NCBI GenBank assembly: GCA_017451145.1
Contig: JAFSSG010000013.1
Location: 1 to 25,426 of the forward strand
Reading direction: 5' to 3'
Length of the DNA: 25,426 bases
From: Clostridia bacterium
GTDB taxonomy: Bacteria; Bacillota_A; Clostridia; UBA1381
Every line of letters begins with the position of its first letter. The stretch's first letter is position 1. The notes under the pieces are model-generated. The model saw only the letters and a list, made by a program, of their open reading frames with translations, did not search any database and was not told the DNA's origin. The translations under genes were made by a program, and so were the position numbers. Positions 25,020 through 25,426 of this stretch are shown here, in pieces.

Positions 25020-25052
25020 GTTTTAACCGTTTTATTAAGGAGGTAAAAATCA

Positions 25053-25426
25053 ATGAGTAGCTATATGGCAAAACCTGAAGAAATCAAAAGAAAATGGTAT
25101 ATCATTGATGCAGCTAACAAGCCCTTGGGTAGAGTGGCACAAGCAGCTGCAAGTATTTTAAGAGGCAAACATTTGCCCACATTCACACCGCATGTTGACT
25201 GTGGTGACCACGTTATTATCATTAACGCAAAGGACGCAGTTTTGACAGGCAACAAGCTAAGTCAAAAAATCCGTTACTACCACACAGGCTGGGTAGGCGG
25301 AATTAAGGAAATCCACTATGATGAGCTTATGGAAAAGAATCCTGAAAAGGCTATGATGTATGCTGTAAAGGGTATGCTCCCCAATAACACAATCGGAAGA
25401 AAAGCACTTACACGCCTTCGCGTATA
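25053..25426 (+). CDS. rplM: 50S ribosomal protein L13 (partial, C-terminus beyond window edge)
   Basis: L13 is an early-assembling large-subunit protein, normally encoded with rpsI (S9), which would lie beyond the edge. 124 full codons are visible of about 143-150. The start MSSYMAKPEEIKRKWYIIDA carries the W-Y-x-x-D pattern of the family. DHVIIINAKDAVLTGNKL, YYHTGWVGG and GMLPNNTIGRKALTRLRV are the conserved blocks. AAGGAGG precedes the ATG, seven bases away. The truncation is only the window boundary. Confidence 0.96.
   Translation, partial: MSSYMAKPEEIKRKWYIIDAANKPLGRVAQAAASILRGKHLPTFTPHVDCGDHVIIINAKDAVLTGNKLSQKIRYYHTGWVGGIKEIHYDELMEKNPEKAMMYAVKGMLPNNTIGRKALTRLRV

Overview
The window reads as ordinary chromosomal DNA from a low-to-mid GC member of the Firmicutes, most likely a Clostridia (Oscillospirales-like) bacterium. 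The support for this is: strong AGGAGG-type ribosome binding sites before almost every gene, zinc-binding versions of S14 and L24, AddAB in place of RecBCD, a YtrA-type GntR regulator with its ABC transporter, and the Gram-positive nadK-argR-recN gene order. I could not run a database search, so the taxonomic call is an inference.

Layout. (1) Bases 1-8142, minus strand: the S10-spc ribosomal protein operon in canonical order rpsJ-rplC-rplD-rplW-rplB-rpsS-rplV-rpsC-rplP-rpmC-rpsQ-rplN-rplX-rplE-rpsN-rpsH-rplF-rplR, with rplR running off the left edge. It has a good promoter near 8468-8496 and a structured leader of about 318 nt that contains a terminator-like hairpin. (2) Bases 8143-8710: the only gene-free stretch over 300 bases. 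It holds the S10 leader and promoter, then an AT-rich segment with a perfect 14-bp inverted repeat upstream of murA. (3) Bases 8711-17040, plus strand: murA (cell wall precursor synthesis) and addB-addA (double-strand break end processing), closed by a strong terminator. (4) Bases 17104-20380: a self-contained operon of a YtrA-like GntR repressor, an ABC ATPase and a large ABC permease. It has a palindromic operator over its promoter and a bidirectional terminator at the end. (5) Bases 20388-24079, minus strand: nadK-argR-recN-rseC read from one promoter, then a small conserved-looking hypothetical protein with its own promoter. (6) Bases 24157-25426, plus strand: a HAD-family phosphatase and the start of rplM (L13), cut by the right edge, each with its own promoter.

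The most striking anomaly is in rplB (L2). The gene is full length and in one frame but is interrupted by a single in-frame TAA where a conserved lysine codon is expected. Because L2 is essential, a base-call or assembly error is the first explanation to test. I found no mobile element, CRISPR array, tRNA, rRNA or obviously new multi-gene system. The less ordinary material is regulatory RNA: the S10 leader with a candidate attenuator, hairpins in two unusually wide spacers inside the ribosomal operon, and the rplM leader hairpin. The YtrA-like transporter operon, of unknown substrate, is the other item of interest.
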